Assembly: GCF_019175385.1 (NCBI RefSeq)
Contig: NC_083338.1
Span: 94,075,777 to 94,139,776, forward strand
From: Lycium barbarum
Lineage: Eukaryota > Streptophyta > Magnoliopsida > Solanales > Solanaceae
Reading direction: 5' to 3'
Length of the DNA stretch: 64,000 bases
Shown: piece by piece, positions 10,265 through 21,712 of the stretch
How positions within the stretch are numbered: position 1 is the stretch's first letter
Layout: every line of letters starts with the position of its first letter
Notes under the pieces: model-generated
Seen by the model: only the letters and a program-made list of their open reading frames with translations
Told to the model about the DNA's origin: nothing
The model's database searches: none
Translations under genes and position numbers: made by a program

Positions 10265-13200
10265 AGTTCGTCCTAGGGTGTGTCTACGAGCCGTGTCCAG
10301 TAGAGTCTTGTTTATGGGTGTGAAGCACACCACACTTATAAACAAGAGGCTGTCGGGCATTTAGAAATGATTGACCTTTCTTTCTCATCTTTGATCGTGT
10401 CGTAGAGCTAAATTATAGGATGTGATGCCTTTAATTCTAACCCTAAATGTTTTGATTGTGGATAACCAGTTGATTATTCCGCTATGAGATAATTGATTGG
10501 AATTGAAGTTGTTACTCCATAAGGTAGGTTTCTTGTCTTATTGACATTGATAGAATTGGATATAAGAACTCGAGCTAGATGTTACGAGCATTTGTGATCG
10601 CCCTGTGAGGCGTTGGATGTGTTTTCTGGGCTGTGTGCAGGAATGAGATAGTAAGAAGTATAGAGGAAACTCTGCCGAGATTTTTTTACAAATTGAATTG
10701 TTTGAATGTCTATGCTATAGAGAAAGAATGAAGGGAAAATGTGACAATCGGACGTTTGGTAAGTCATGATTGAATGAATCATTATGAGACGCTTTCCAAG
10801 AGAAGTTTTAGAATAATTTTATTTTAATTTAAGGGAAGAACCCTGGAGGGGAAAAATGATTAGTAATTCAAGGAGTTGGAATGAGTGAAGATTTTGGAGA
10901 ATTGAGATTTATTAAAGATATAGGGAAAGTTGACACTAAGAATTCAAATGCAGTATTACGATTTATAGATTGGTGAGTAAGAGATAAAGACAAGATATTG
11001 ATATGGGAAAGGAAGTTAACGAGTAGGGAAAAGTTTTACTCCAGAAGTTTATATATATATACACACATAAGATCAGGTTGGGTTGATGATAGGCACTCAA
11101 ACTCGTTTTATCAAACTTTCCTATATGATGTGGGTTTACATTGGGATTTAGAAGTCACCAGTCATTCGACTTCAAGGGGATTCTGAGTATTTGATAGTTG
11201 GTACTATTCTGAGAACCATTATGGCCAAGTTACTTCGATTGTTAATGACAACCTTAAACTCAAGAATGAGAAATGGTTAGGTAAGTTGGATTGCAATTAT
11301 GATTGTTTTCTGGATTGTTTATATAACTACTAAATATGATGTTGCTTGGCTGACACAGGAAATAGAGATTGTATCAACCTTAGGAATATGTGGTGTATTT
11401 CTAGCTAATCCTTATATGAAGGGTTTATCTCAAAAAATTTTTTGGACGGGTGTTGTGAAGATTATTAATGATAGAGAAATTAGGTGTGATGTCAGTTTAT
11501 GTATAAGGAGAGAAAAAAGCAGATGTATAAGTGAAGATAAAGCATTGCAAGGATCGATTCGGTTGCTAAAGTAAAGGATGTGAGTTTGATTATTTTCGAC
11601 AAAGAGATAGGGTACAAGTACGAGTAAAGATTTTAAGTAAAGTTATATTGCCGGGATTCACAATTAGGACATAGAAAGATATGTTAGGAGGACCTACAGA
11701 TTTATGCATTCGAAAAAAAAAATATGAGACACCAGAATAGCCCGAGGGAAATTAGAAGCATATGAGCTTTACAATTGGAATTCTCTGGCAAGCTAGGGAA
11801 AAGAGAAGGGAGATGTATTAAAGCCACAGATTCAGGACAAAATCCAATGACAACGGGATATCTTGCAAGGAAAAGGGTGTTGAAACGCGATAAAAAGATA
11901 ATTCACGAGTGACTACATCGAGTATTATGTATACCTTTATGATTGATGTTACGACATGTTAAAACTATTAATTGTGCTGTATGTCAAAGTTAAAGTAACA
12001 AGCCCTTCGTAAGAGAATCAGGATTGGGTTTTCTCAAAAATTAAAGTTGGATAGCGATAGCGAAACCAAATATGTAAGCATGAGCATTAGGCAAAGAAGG
12101 TTATGATATCATGAAATGAAGGGGAGAGAAACTTGGACAAGGAAAACGTATACCCATTGAGGATCAGGTAATATAAGTGAGGAAGGGGTTAGGATGAAAG
12201 CAGGAAAAGCAGACGATAGGATCAAATTTAAATAAATCAACAAGAGATAGAGCAATGTTGTGCGTGACAAAGGATGAATGTGAAGACCCTCGAATCAACC
12301 TATACGTCTGCATAACCAGAACCAAGAAGGTTGGAAATAATGGACCAAGGTGCATCCTTGAGAACAAATAAACAGGTCTTATGAGAGCGACGAGAAAATT
12401 TTAAGCTCCTGAGACTTGACCAAGAGGATGGATGTGAACCCATGATTGGTACGCTTATTTAAGGGAAGAAACTACCCCAAGAAGAGATTTTTAGTGTTAA
12501 AGGGATTTGCACTTGTAACGAAACACTCTAAAGTTTCCTAACCTAAGAGTAAAGGATGACTAATGGAAATAGGCATTGTACAAGTAAAAGAAACTATGAG
12601 GACTAAAGGAAGGAGAAACTGTCAATGAAATGGTTAAAGGGAATTATGTGGCCGCCAACAGCAGGGAGAAGGTTAGTGAATCAGTAGGCTTGTCCAAGGG
12701 AAAACAAATTGAAATTATAAGACAATAGTTATGTGAAAGCTACAAAGATGTGATCATGAAGAAAACCGATTTTTTTTAGTTATATATCTATATGTGTGTG
12801 CACAAGTTGTAGTATCATAAAGGAAGATGAAGACGCGATGAAAGAAGAAAGGAAAGGGTGTACTTTATGAGGATTTCATGTTAAGAACAAGAGCTGACAG
12901 AATACTAGAAGGACTATGATGCATAGCTACGATGCAAACGAGTAGTTAAGGAAAATTACGGGACAAATGAGCTAAGATAATGAAAGGACGAGTCGTGGGA
13001 ATGGATGGTGTTGAATATCAACTATCAATGGTATAGTATAGACATAAATAGGAATTCAGAACCTAGAGCAAGGAGAATTTCAAGGATATTAAAAAGATAG
13101 TCGTGGAGAATGACTAGGGCTAAAAGAGCGTGGTATAGTCGGACACTCCATAAGGGGCTTAATGAATTTCGATATCCCCATTAATTCATTAACCTAGGGG

Positions 13201-14444
13201 ACTACTAGTCATAAGAGGTAGAAGTGAAAAGACAATAAAGAAGGCGTTTGGATTGTATCCGATATGTATAAGCATTTTGATTTGATATAAGAACTCAACT
13301 AGCAAAAAGGAAAACAAGTTAAACCATGCAATGAAAAGAACTCTGGCATTATATGGAATAGAGGAGTTGAAGGATCGCTAAGGTCGGCCAGATGACCATC
13401 AAAGACGGTTAACACTCAAAGGTTACAGTATATGAAAACATCCTTTAAAAGGGAGGAAGAACAAATTCAGTTCTAAGATGAGCTACAATATTCCGAAGCT
13501 CAAGAAAAGGAAATCTTAGCACTAAAAGAGATGAAAGTTTTAGCAAGAGTAATAAGTATAGGGAGTTCAATGATCTCCAGAGGAAAGGGAGATAGTGTGC
13601 CTATGAATAGCAAGACAACAGTGCTACCTAAGATTAGAAAGTACCTCGCAAGTCGTGGAGTCACAAGTCGCCGGTCATATCAAATGTGAGAGTATATATT
13701 CTAGAACCATATAGACAATCGTCTTGATGCAATGGCTGACAAAAATCGTGTAAGGACAACGATAGGGTATCAAAGAAGAACACCGGCTAATTTAAGTTTC
13801 AAATGATCACCGGTACAAGAGAATCAAGGACTTAAGATGAAAGCATACTCGTATCAAAAGGAAGTTATGATTAAGTAGGATTTTATCTTAGTTCCATGTT
13901 TATGAGTTTATATTGCAATTATGCTAAAACTGAGGAGAGGAAATTGTAAGGAATTAAAGAGTTCGACCAAGGAATTAAAAGGATATGATGTGGTATGTAT
14001 ATAAGGTCGACGAGTACAAAAAGGGATAATCTAAAATAGCACCAAGAAGCAAGCAAGGAAGAGTGTCATATCTGAACAAGGGAATTTGTCTACTAGTAGA
14101 GAAATAAGGAGCAAGGAAAAATAGTACAACAATTAAGAGTGCTCATAGACTGGCAGGGAGCCGTAGAAATCATGAGTTAAGACCATCTTAATGGCAACAG
14201 GTCCCAGGATAGTAACTATATATCAGTTGACCACTGAGTACATACATAAGAACATGAGGATATGGAACTAATGAATGAGTTCGATAGAGAATTAGGAGGA
14301 TATGAAAGAAGACTAATGAGCCCATAGTATAAGATCATGGAGATCGGGAACTAAAGGAGGACAACCATTTCAAGAAATTAATAAAAGCGTCGTAAGCTCG
14401 CAAGCTACAACATTTGAGGACGAATGTTCCTAAGGGGAGAAGGA
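10265..14444 (+). mobile_element. Internal region of element F, no coding capacity
   Basis: About 4.2 kb of A/G-rich sequence between the primer site and the right LTR. The longest open frames are under 100 codons and I see no gag, protease, RT or integrase motif on either strand. The first 130 bp resemble the leader of elements A and D (GTCTACGAGCCGTGTC, then a TTTATGGGTGTG block). A block at 10,604-10,690 ending in GGAAACTCTGCCGA also occurs in D's internal region and in A's LTRs. F is best read as a non-autonomous large derivative mobilised by another element's proteins, though very old decay of a coding region cannot be excluded. Confidence 0.7.
14409..14444 (+). other. Hairpin plus polypurine tract of element F
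   Basis: AACATTTG-agga-CGAATGTT (14,409-14,428, one G.U pair) followed by the purine tract AAGGGGAGAAGGA (14,432-14,444) that abuts the right LTR. The tract would prime plus-strand synthesis. Confidence 0.8.
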
Positions 14445-16413
14445 TGTTACACCTCGCATTCTCCGAGGATGAGCATAACATGAACTTCACCATATTAATG
14501 GAGTATCGGAGACGTTCCATGAAGTTTTGGAAGGTACAAGCCGTGGGAAGTTCGTAACAATGAAGTAAAAGATGAATTACGATCTTGTAAGTCGTAACCG
14601 GAAAGGACAACCTTGAAACCAAAGGAAATGACCATCATCAAGTATGATTAATGATAAATATCATGTATGGAGAGTTTTAGAAGATTTCAGAACCAAGCAA
14701 AGCGAAGAAAATAAGTTTGTCGAAAATTTGGAAAAACGTTTGCAGAATTCTGTACAGAATTTTGGGTCAAATTTGGAGGGATATATCTCTGAGTATATGA
14801 GGAGTTTTAAGGTGTTTCAAAAGCCTTAAATGAATATCATCGAGTCTAGTTTCCAACGCAACAAACCGTTCATCAATCCAACATCGGAGCAGGGACTTAT
14901 GGGCATTTTAAAACGGACAGTCAGAGGAACCCGAACCTGGGCGGAAATCCGGAAAATCCACTTAAAATCCCACTTATGTTTTGACCCGGTCCAATCCCAA
15001 TTTGGCACCTATAAAATGGCCTCTACACTTCATTTTAGTCATTTTTCTTCAACTCCATAATCCTCTTAAACTCCCCACACCTCTCCAGAATTTTTCACAC
15101 TTCTCTCTCTACTACAAGAATATTCTTGAAGGCTCTCCACCATTCCAAAACATTCTATACCATCATAAAAGAGGATTAAACTCCAAAGCCCCAAGCTAAG
15201 TCATGGAGAAGGACTGTTCTTGTCTCCACTTAATGTTGTGATAAAGTTTGTCTTGGAAGAAGTTGAGTGGGGTGAAGTTCTTCTAGTGTAAGGTATGTTC
15301 TCCATCCTATTTCTCATGATTAAGTTGATTTGAAGGTTTAGCAAGTCCTATAAAAGAAGATAATCATAGTATAGAAGTTGTAAATTATTAAAGTGAAGAT
15401 GATGACTATGGAATGAATTTGAAAGGAGATTTTGTATTAATTTGATATTAAATTGAATATAATTCTTTGATTATGGTATTGTGGATATTGTTATGGTTAG
15501 TTGAGAAATTTGGAAAACATCGTGTGGGATGTTTTATGGAGCCTATTGGTGTTGATAATATTGTTGTGATGTTGGTATTGTTGTTGTTGTTGGTTGTTGG
15601 ATTGTGGTTTCGGGCTAGGCAGATAAACAGGGGAGATGCTGTCCGAATTTCGGCAGATTCTAAACGGAATTAAATTGAAGGCTTAAGATGAGCATATGAC
15701 ATTGAGCCTAACAATAGTATGAATGGTTTATATGTAGATTTACGAGCTTGGAAGGATAAACGTTGAACGACTAAGGCGACCAAAATGTATGTTAAGGCTC
15801 ATCCCTTTCTTCCAAAGGCATGATTCCTATGTTACGATTTCATGAACGTTCCATAACTTCTTTGTCTTCAAAAGTTAGAAGTTTATGATTCCAAAGGCAT
15901 GCCTTCTTTCTGATAATCCATAAACGTTTTCCAAAATGCCCGTATTTCCCAAACCAGAGATTTATGATTCTATAAGCTCTTATGATAACAACGATGAACA
16001 TGTTTTCACATGATAATAATGATGCCAAAGATGAGAATATGTCTATGATGATTATGATGAGAATGGTTTCACGTTTGAAAGTCTCAAGTTGTGAATTCAA
16101 TATGAATATGAAAATATTTAGCTATTTCTTGATCCTCAATTTTATTCTTTGATAATGACTCTTTTTTCAAAAAGATTTCAAAGTGTATAAAATGACGTTT
16201 TGTGAGATTTATGATCCTATTCTATGCTTTCCCTTAATGTTAGCCTTCATTGATAGTCTCACCTCATAATGCTAGTTCCTTCAAGGTGAGACATGATAAT
16301 CATGATTATTTCATAATATATCGGAGGTTACCGACCTTACGTCACTCCGATAGAGTTATAGCTTTCTTTGGGCTCTCATGCATGCTACTTATATTATATT
16401 ATATATGTATATG

Positions 16414-16445
<32 letters not shown>

Positions 16446-16492
16446 ATAGGGGATATGGGGAAAAAGGGCGAGGCGCTATAGACGCATAGCCA
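14445..16492 (+). mobile_element. 3' LTR of element F, truncated
   Basis: Begins TGTTACACCTCGC and follows F's left LTR colinearly without the J and K insertions, so it documents both empty sites. It breaks off at 16,492, in the motif that reads GCCACCTGATCAG in the left LTR (about 9498), leaving roughly 740 bp missing. Contains a TATA (CTATAAAATGG) and donor AG|GTATG (intron side from 15,293). Confidence 0.85.
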
Positions 16493-16943
16493 CCTTAACA
16501 ATATGAATGTTAATATTCAACGTGCAAAGTGGGCTTGTAAACGTGTAAAAATCTCCTTTTAGGTGACCTTGAGTCACCAATTTGTTTGACACGTTAATGT
16601 TATTAATTTAGACCAATTGATGCCACGTGGCAGCCTACTTGGTGTCACGTGGCAGCCCATTGCCAACTAATTTTTTTTAATTTAAAAACGGGTGGGCCCA
16701 CAAGATATAATTAACTTAATTAATCTTAATTAATCACCAATCCCTACTTAATAATCTAATCATAATTAATTAGTCCCTAATCTCCAATAATATTTCTACA
16801 CTAAATAAAATTTATAAGCAATTCGTGTACTAATTAAAATTTAGAATTAAAAGTTCATATTTCATATCCAAAAATAATCCCGTCCTTAACTTATGTCGAT
16901 TAGCTTGCGAATAATTCGACGTATAAAAATACGGGATATAACA
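16493..16943 (-). mobile_element. LTR fragment M (D/G family), minus strand
   Basis: The right end reads GGGATATAACA, i.e. TGTTATATCCCG on the minus strand. The preceding 250 bp match the start of the D and G LTRs (for example 30,170-30,410), including the ATTTCTACACTAAATAAA block. Two G-box-like CCACGTGGCA sites (about 16,623 and 16,648) sit at the place where other families carry palindromes. The rest of the LTR is missing; the left edge is a junction with the truncated F LTR. Confidence 0.7.
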
Positions 16944-18720
16944 TAGTGTTGAAGGATGGCATCATGGTGGAGCCCAAGAAGATTGAGGCAGTCAGAGATT
17001 TGGCTAGGCCTACTTCGGTGAATCAGATTCGGAGTCTTGTAGGCTTAGCGAGTTACTATCGTCATTTCATGAAGGGGTTCTCATTTACTGCTTTCCATTT
17101 GACTCTATTGCCTCAGAAGAATGTAGCTTTTTAGTGGTCTAATGAGTGTAAGGAGAGCTTTCAAAATCTCAAGGCTTTATTGATTTCAGCCTCGATTATG
17201 GCATTACCTGTGGAAGGAAAAGACTTTACTGTGTATTGTTATGCTTCTCGGATTAGGTTGGTTCTGCGTTGATGCAATAAGACAAGGTGATAGCATAAGC
17301 TTCGAGGCAGTTAAATGTGTGTGAGAAGAACTACCCCACTCATGACTTAGAGTTGGCGGCGGTATTCTTTGCCTTGAAGATTTGGAGACATTACCTATAT
17401 GGAGTTCATTGTGAGGTATTCACGGATCATCTTAGTCATCAACATGTGTTCAATCAATGAGATCTAAATTCGAGGCAACACAGATGGATGGAGTTGCTTA
17501 AGGATTATTACACCACCATTATTTATCATCAAGGCAAGGGTAATGTGGTAGCGGATGCGTTTAGCCGAAAAGCGGTGAGTATGGGTAGCTTAGCGCATTT
17601 TATTATTGAGGAGCGTCTCTTGGCTATAGAGGTTCAGTCTTTGGCTAATAGCATGGTGAGGCTTGATATTTCAAAATCGGGTAAGGTTCTGGCTTGTGTT
17701 GAGGCGAGGTCGTCTCTTTTGGAACAAATTAAGGCACAATAGTTTGAAGATGTGAAATTGTGCAATATTCGAGACAAGATGTTGCGAGGTGAAGCCTTTT
17801 TGCGAATAGAGGGGCGTTTTTGCGTTCCTCCTGTGGGTGGTTTGATAAGGTCAATTTTTGAGAAGTCTCATAGTTCCAGGCATTCCATCCATCCAGGCGC
17901 CACAAAGATATATCGTGATTTGAGGCAGAATTACTGGTGGGGTAGGATTAAGAGAGATATAGTAGAGTTCGTTTCCCAGTGTTTGAATTGCCAGTAGGTT
18001 AAGTATGAGCATTAGAGATGGGGTGGCATGACCCAGAGGATGCCCATTCCAGATTGAAAGTAGGAGAGGATAGCTACGGACTTCGTGGTAGGTCTACTGA
18101 AGAATTTGAGCAATTTTGATGCTATTTGGGTTATCATGGACAGGTTCACCAAGTTCGTGCACTTCATTCCAGTTCAGTCTACCTATAATTCGGAGAAATT
18201 AGCAAGGATCTACATTAGAGAGATTGTTTGATTGCATGGGGTGCCCATTTCTATCATTTCAGATGGAGGCGCTCAGTTCACGTCCCATTTCTAGAGGATT
18301 TTGTACAAGGAATTGGGGACTCGGTTGGATCTTAGTACTGCATTTCACCCGCATGCGGAGGTCAGTCTGAGAGGACTATTCAGGTGTTAGAGGATATTTT
18401 GTGGGCTTGCGTGATTGATTTTGGTGGTCATTGGGACCAGTTCTTTCCCTTGGCAGAGTTTGCTTATAACAACAGTTATCACTCGAGTATTGACGTGGCT
18501 CCATTTGAGGCTTTGTGTGGTAGAAGATGTCGTTCACCGATTGGTTAGTTCGATGCATTCGAGGTGAGACCTTGAGGTACTGATTTTTCGAGAGAGTCTT
18601 TGGATAAGGAGAAGTTGATTCAGGAGAAGCTCCTTGCGTCTTAGAGTAGACAAAAAGTGTATGCGGATAGGAAGGTTCATGATATGGAGTTCATGGTTGG
18701 TGACCATGTTCTATTGAAGG
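16944..18720 (+). pseudogene. Degenerate Ty3/gypsy pol (element H), RT end to integrase
   Basis: Translation fragments in shifting frames show the end of the RT/connection ([24 protein letters not shown]), RNase H remnants, then the integrase zinc-binding region (HSSRHSIHPGATKIYRDL ... CLNCQ, about 17,870-17,997), and parts of the integrase core (18,060-18,560, with [10 protein letters not shown] near the end). Several stop codons and frameshifts interrupt it, so it is non-functional. It starts abruptly at the end of LTR fragment M and stops at the target duplication of solo LTR G, resuming at 21,251. The closest relative here is element C, of which it looks like an opposite-strand copy. Confidence 0.85.
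18716..18720. repeat. Target site duplication of solo LTR G (left copy GAAGG)
   Basis: GAAGG at 18,716-18,720 and 21,246-21,250. Joining at these copies restores the homology of pol to related elements. Confidence 0.9.
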
Positions 18721-20629
18721 TAATATACCCCGTATTTTTATACGCCGAGTTATTCGCAAAAGAATCGATGTGAGTTAAAGACGGAGCCCTTCCCAGACAC
18801 GGAATAGAAACCCTTAATTTTTAATTTCTAAATTAGAATTAATTGTTTATAAATTTTATTTAGTGTAAAAATATTATTGTTGGAGATTAGGAATTAATTA
18901 ATTGTGATTATATTATTAAGTAGGAATTAGTAATTAATTAAAATTTATTATGCAAGTGGGCCCCACCCGATTTTAATTTATTAAAAAAAAAGAAAAAGAG
19001 TCATCAACTAGATGACACGTAGGGAGACACGTGTGGGGCTTAGGGGCCTCACATATATAACACAAAATGATGCATTAAACATCATTCACTATGGTTGATT
19101 AAGAACAAAAAAAAAAAAAAAAGCAAAAGCAAAAGCCTCTCGACCAAGTTGAAATTTTGCTGATCAAGGGAGGCTTGGTGGGGAGATATTTATGCCTCAA
19201 AGTGTTGAATTTATTCAAGTAATTAGCAAGGTTAAGGAGCCAAGTTGATTGAGGTAAGATTTGATTTCTTTTTATACCCATTTTGGAGACAATTTAAGCT
19301 TGTATAAATTGTAGTTATGTGATGAATATAAGAAGTTGTAGATGTTGGTGTTGAAATGCAAATTGAGCCGTGAGGGGGCTGCTCTAATTAGGCATGGAAA
19401 ATTAATTCTAAGTTGTATTATAGTTGTTGTTATTCTTGTTGAATTGAAAGAATTGAAGGTATGATTATGTCCATATGTTGTTGTTGGTATTTCTGTGTCA
19501 ACAGGAGGACAACTGGAAATTTGGGATAGGCGAACATATAGGGGGAGTGCTGCCCGATTTTCGTTAAGTCTTTAGTTAATAGGAAACTCTAAACGAGAAT
19601 ATATAAGCTGAAATATAGGTTCTATAAGAAATGGGCTATAGATTGTGAACAAAAAAAATATAGTACTAACGATAACGTTACTCTTATATAGATAGGCTAA
19701 AAGAGCGACGAGGCGAAAGGGATTCACAAATAGTCGCTAACAAGTATGTAAAGCTGTCCCTTCTTTCTTTTGGCATGTCTTAGACTTAAGTGATGACTGA
19801 TATGAACTTTGGGGTAATTCCATTCCTAACCTTTGAATGATATGTATGATTCTTATTCACTTCTTGATATTGCAATTCTCAAGTGATTGAGTCTCCCTTT
19901 TTAGTTTACTGTACGTTGGATAATAATCGATATATATACCCGTTCTTATTCTTAGGAACTCTGTGATAACTAGTGACTGTACGTTATGAGGTGTTTCATA
20001 CTATAGTGACATATGACTATGATCCTAAAGGCTTTGTGATATACATATGATAACATTCAAGGGATGTTTGACATGTTCCGAGTGACATTCGAAAGGTATT
20101 TGATACGACTATTGTCTTGAATTTCAAATGGTAATTCGTGTTGATTATTTAATTGGGTCTTGAAAATGTTTTAAATTGCATATAGTTTCTCACTACTCTG
20201 CTCGTGCATGCCTCAATATGTCTTTCACTGAGTCCCGGGCCAGGATCTGTTATCGTGCACACTTCCACTGCATTGTTCACCGAGTCCCTCACTAGAGGGT
20301 CGGGTACGGTATATATATATATATATATATATATATTATGGTGTTATGCTGTGTTATGGAGTTATGCTATGTTACGGAGTTATGCTGTGTTCTGGAGTAT
20401 GCTGTGTTATGGCGCCAAAGACGGGGTGGCGACCATGTTCACCGAGTCCCATAATGGGCCGGATATGATAAATGATATTGACATGCATGATTTATGTTTC
20501 AAAAGCAAGCATTTCAGTATTCTGGTTATTGTACTCGTTTTCTATACTTCTTATTTCAGTTATGACCCCGTTTACTGTATTTCATGCTTTACATGCTCAG
20601 TACATATTCCGTACTGACCCCATTTCTTC

Positions 20630-20657
20630 GGGGGGGGGGGGGGGGGGGGGGGGGGGG
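20630..20657. repeat. Homopolymer G run (28 G) in a conserved stem
   Basis: At the position where related LTRs have 5-6 G pairing with a C run (34,850-34,867). Here only four C (20,618-20,621) face 28 G. Confidence 0.85.
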
Positions 20658-20944
20658 AGGGCGGGGGCTGCGTTTCATGCCCACAGGTGCAGATACTCGC
20701 TTGGGTGATCCGCCAGCTTAGGATTTCCCTTCTGCTGTCTTGGAGAGCTCCGTTGTTCCGGAGCCCAGATTTTGGTACAGATTTTGTTTGATATATATAT
20801 ATGTGTATGTCGACCAGGGGTACGACGGGGCTCTGTCCCGTCATATTTCACTGTTGAAACTCTTAAAGGTTTGTAGACATGTATGTGGGTTATGTTCAGA
20901 TGTGATCAGTTGTGTTTATATGATCATTATGGATGTTCTGTCGC

Positions 20945-21130
20945 TGTAGCAGCCTTGCCGGCTTGCATATATTGTCATTTTGTTATAGTAGCCTTGTTGG
21001 CTTGCTTATATTATCATTTCGTAGTGGCAGCCTTGTCGGCTTGCGTAATATACTGATATATAGTGGCAGCCTTGTCGGCCTGGGTAGTATGATGATATAT
21101 ATACAGTGGCAGCCTCGCCGGCGTGCGTAT
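20945..21130 (+). repeat. Five tandem repeats of a roughly 40-bp unit
   Basis: Each unit carries GCAGCCTTGTCGGCTTGC or a near variant, a short AGCC-loop-GGCT hairpin, followed by AT-rich spacer. Homologous units occur twice in the D LTRs (28,085-28,165; 34,500-34,575), about twice in K and once in A. Confidence 0.8.
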
Positions 21131-21250
21131 GTTATTACAATGTGATCGATTGAAAACCTATGGTATCAGTTCAATTATGTTTTACAGGTACATATGGGTG
21201 TCCAGCTCGGGAACTAGTCACGGCCCACGGGGCTGGGTCATGACAGAAGG

Positions 21251-21712
21251 TTTCGCCCATGAAGGGTGTGATGAGATTTGGGAAGAAGGGCAAGCTAAGC
21301 CCGAGGTTCATTTGTCCTTTTGAGATCCTTCAGCGTGTTGGTGAGGTGGCATACGAGTTGGCATTGCCACTAGGTTTAGCGGGTGTTCACCCTGTGTTTA
21401 ATGTTTCCATGTTGAAGAAATACCATTCAGGCAGGTCTTACATAATCCAATTGGGACTCGGTGCTATTTGATTAGAATTTGTCCTTTGAAGAAGAGCCGG
21501 TAGCAATAATCTTGGATAGGAAAGTTAGGAAGTTGAGGTCAAAGGAGATAGCTTCAGTAAAGGTGCAATGGAAGCACCGTCCAGTTGAGGAGGCTACATG
21601 GGGGATCGAGACAGATATGCGTAGTAGATATCCCCATCTCTTTACTGATTGAGGTACCTTCCCTTCGTTTCTTTGACGTTCAAGGATGAACGTATGTTTA
21701 GTTGATATCTGA
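21251..21712 (+). pseudogene. Degenerate integrase C-terminus and chromodomain of element H
   Basis: Resumes the pol of H after solo LTR G. Readable parts are the GPY/F-like region (KGVMRFGKKGKLSPRF, then GEVAYELALP), HPVFNVSMLKKY, and a chromodomain-like end (DRKVRKLRSKEI, VKVQWKHRPVEEATW, YPHLF) after frameshifts. A hairpin ACGTTC/GAACGT (21,676-21,693) lies where the polypurine tract region is expected, and the LTR would start at about 21,713 (TGTAACTG). Only a few bases of it remain before block I. Confidence 0.8.

Larger units (their letters stand above)
18721..21245 (+). mobile_element. Solo LTR G (D-related family), 2525 bp
   Basis: Flanked by GAAGG on both sides and inserted into the pol of H. 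The start TAATATACCCCG corresponds to TGTTATACCCC of the D LTR, with an altered first dinucleotide; the end is GGGTCATGACA. Landmarks: G-box-like ACACGTGT (about 19,027), TATA (ACATATATAAC, 19,051-19,061), donor GAG|GTAAG (intron side from 19,254), (TA)n at 20,310-20,336, CAGTAC/GTACTG hairpin (20,598-20,616) with TACTGAC, a second stem whose 3' arm has expanded into 28 G (20,630-20,657), acceptor ACAG|GT (20,683-20,688), hairpin GACGGG/CCCGTC (20,824-20,842), and five GCC-rich tandem repeats (20,945-21,130). Confidence 0.93.

Noticed and set aside
10265..14444. A host gene with introns in the F internal region
   Set aside because: Bounded exactly by primer site and polypurine tract, no coding motifs, frames under 100 codons.
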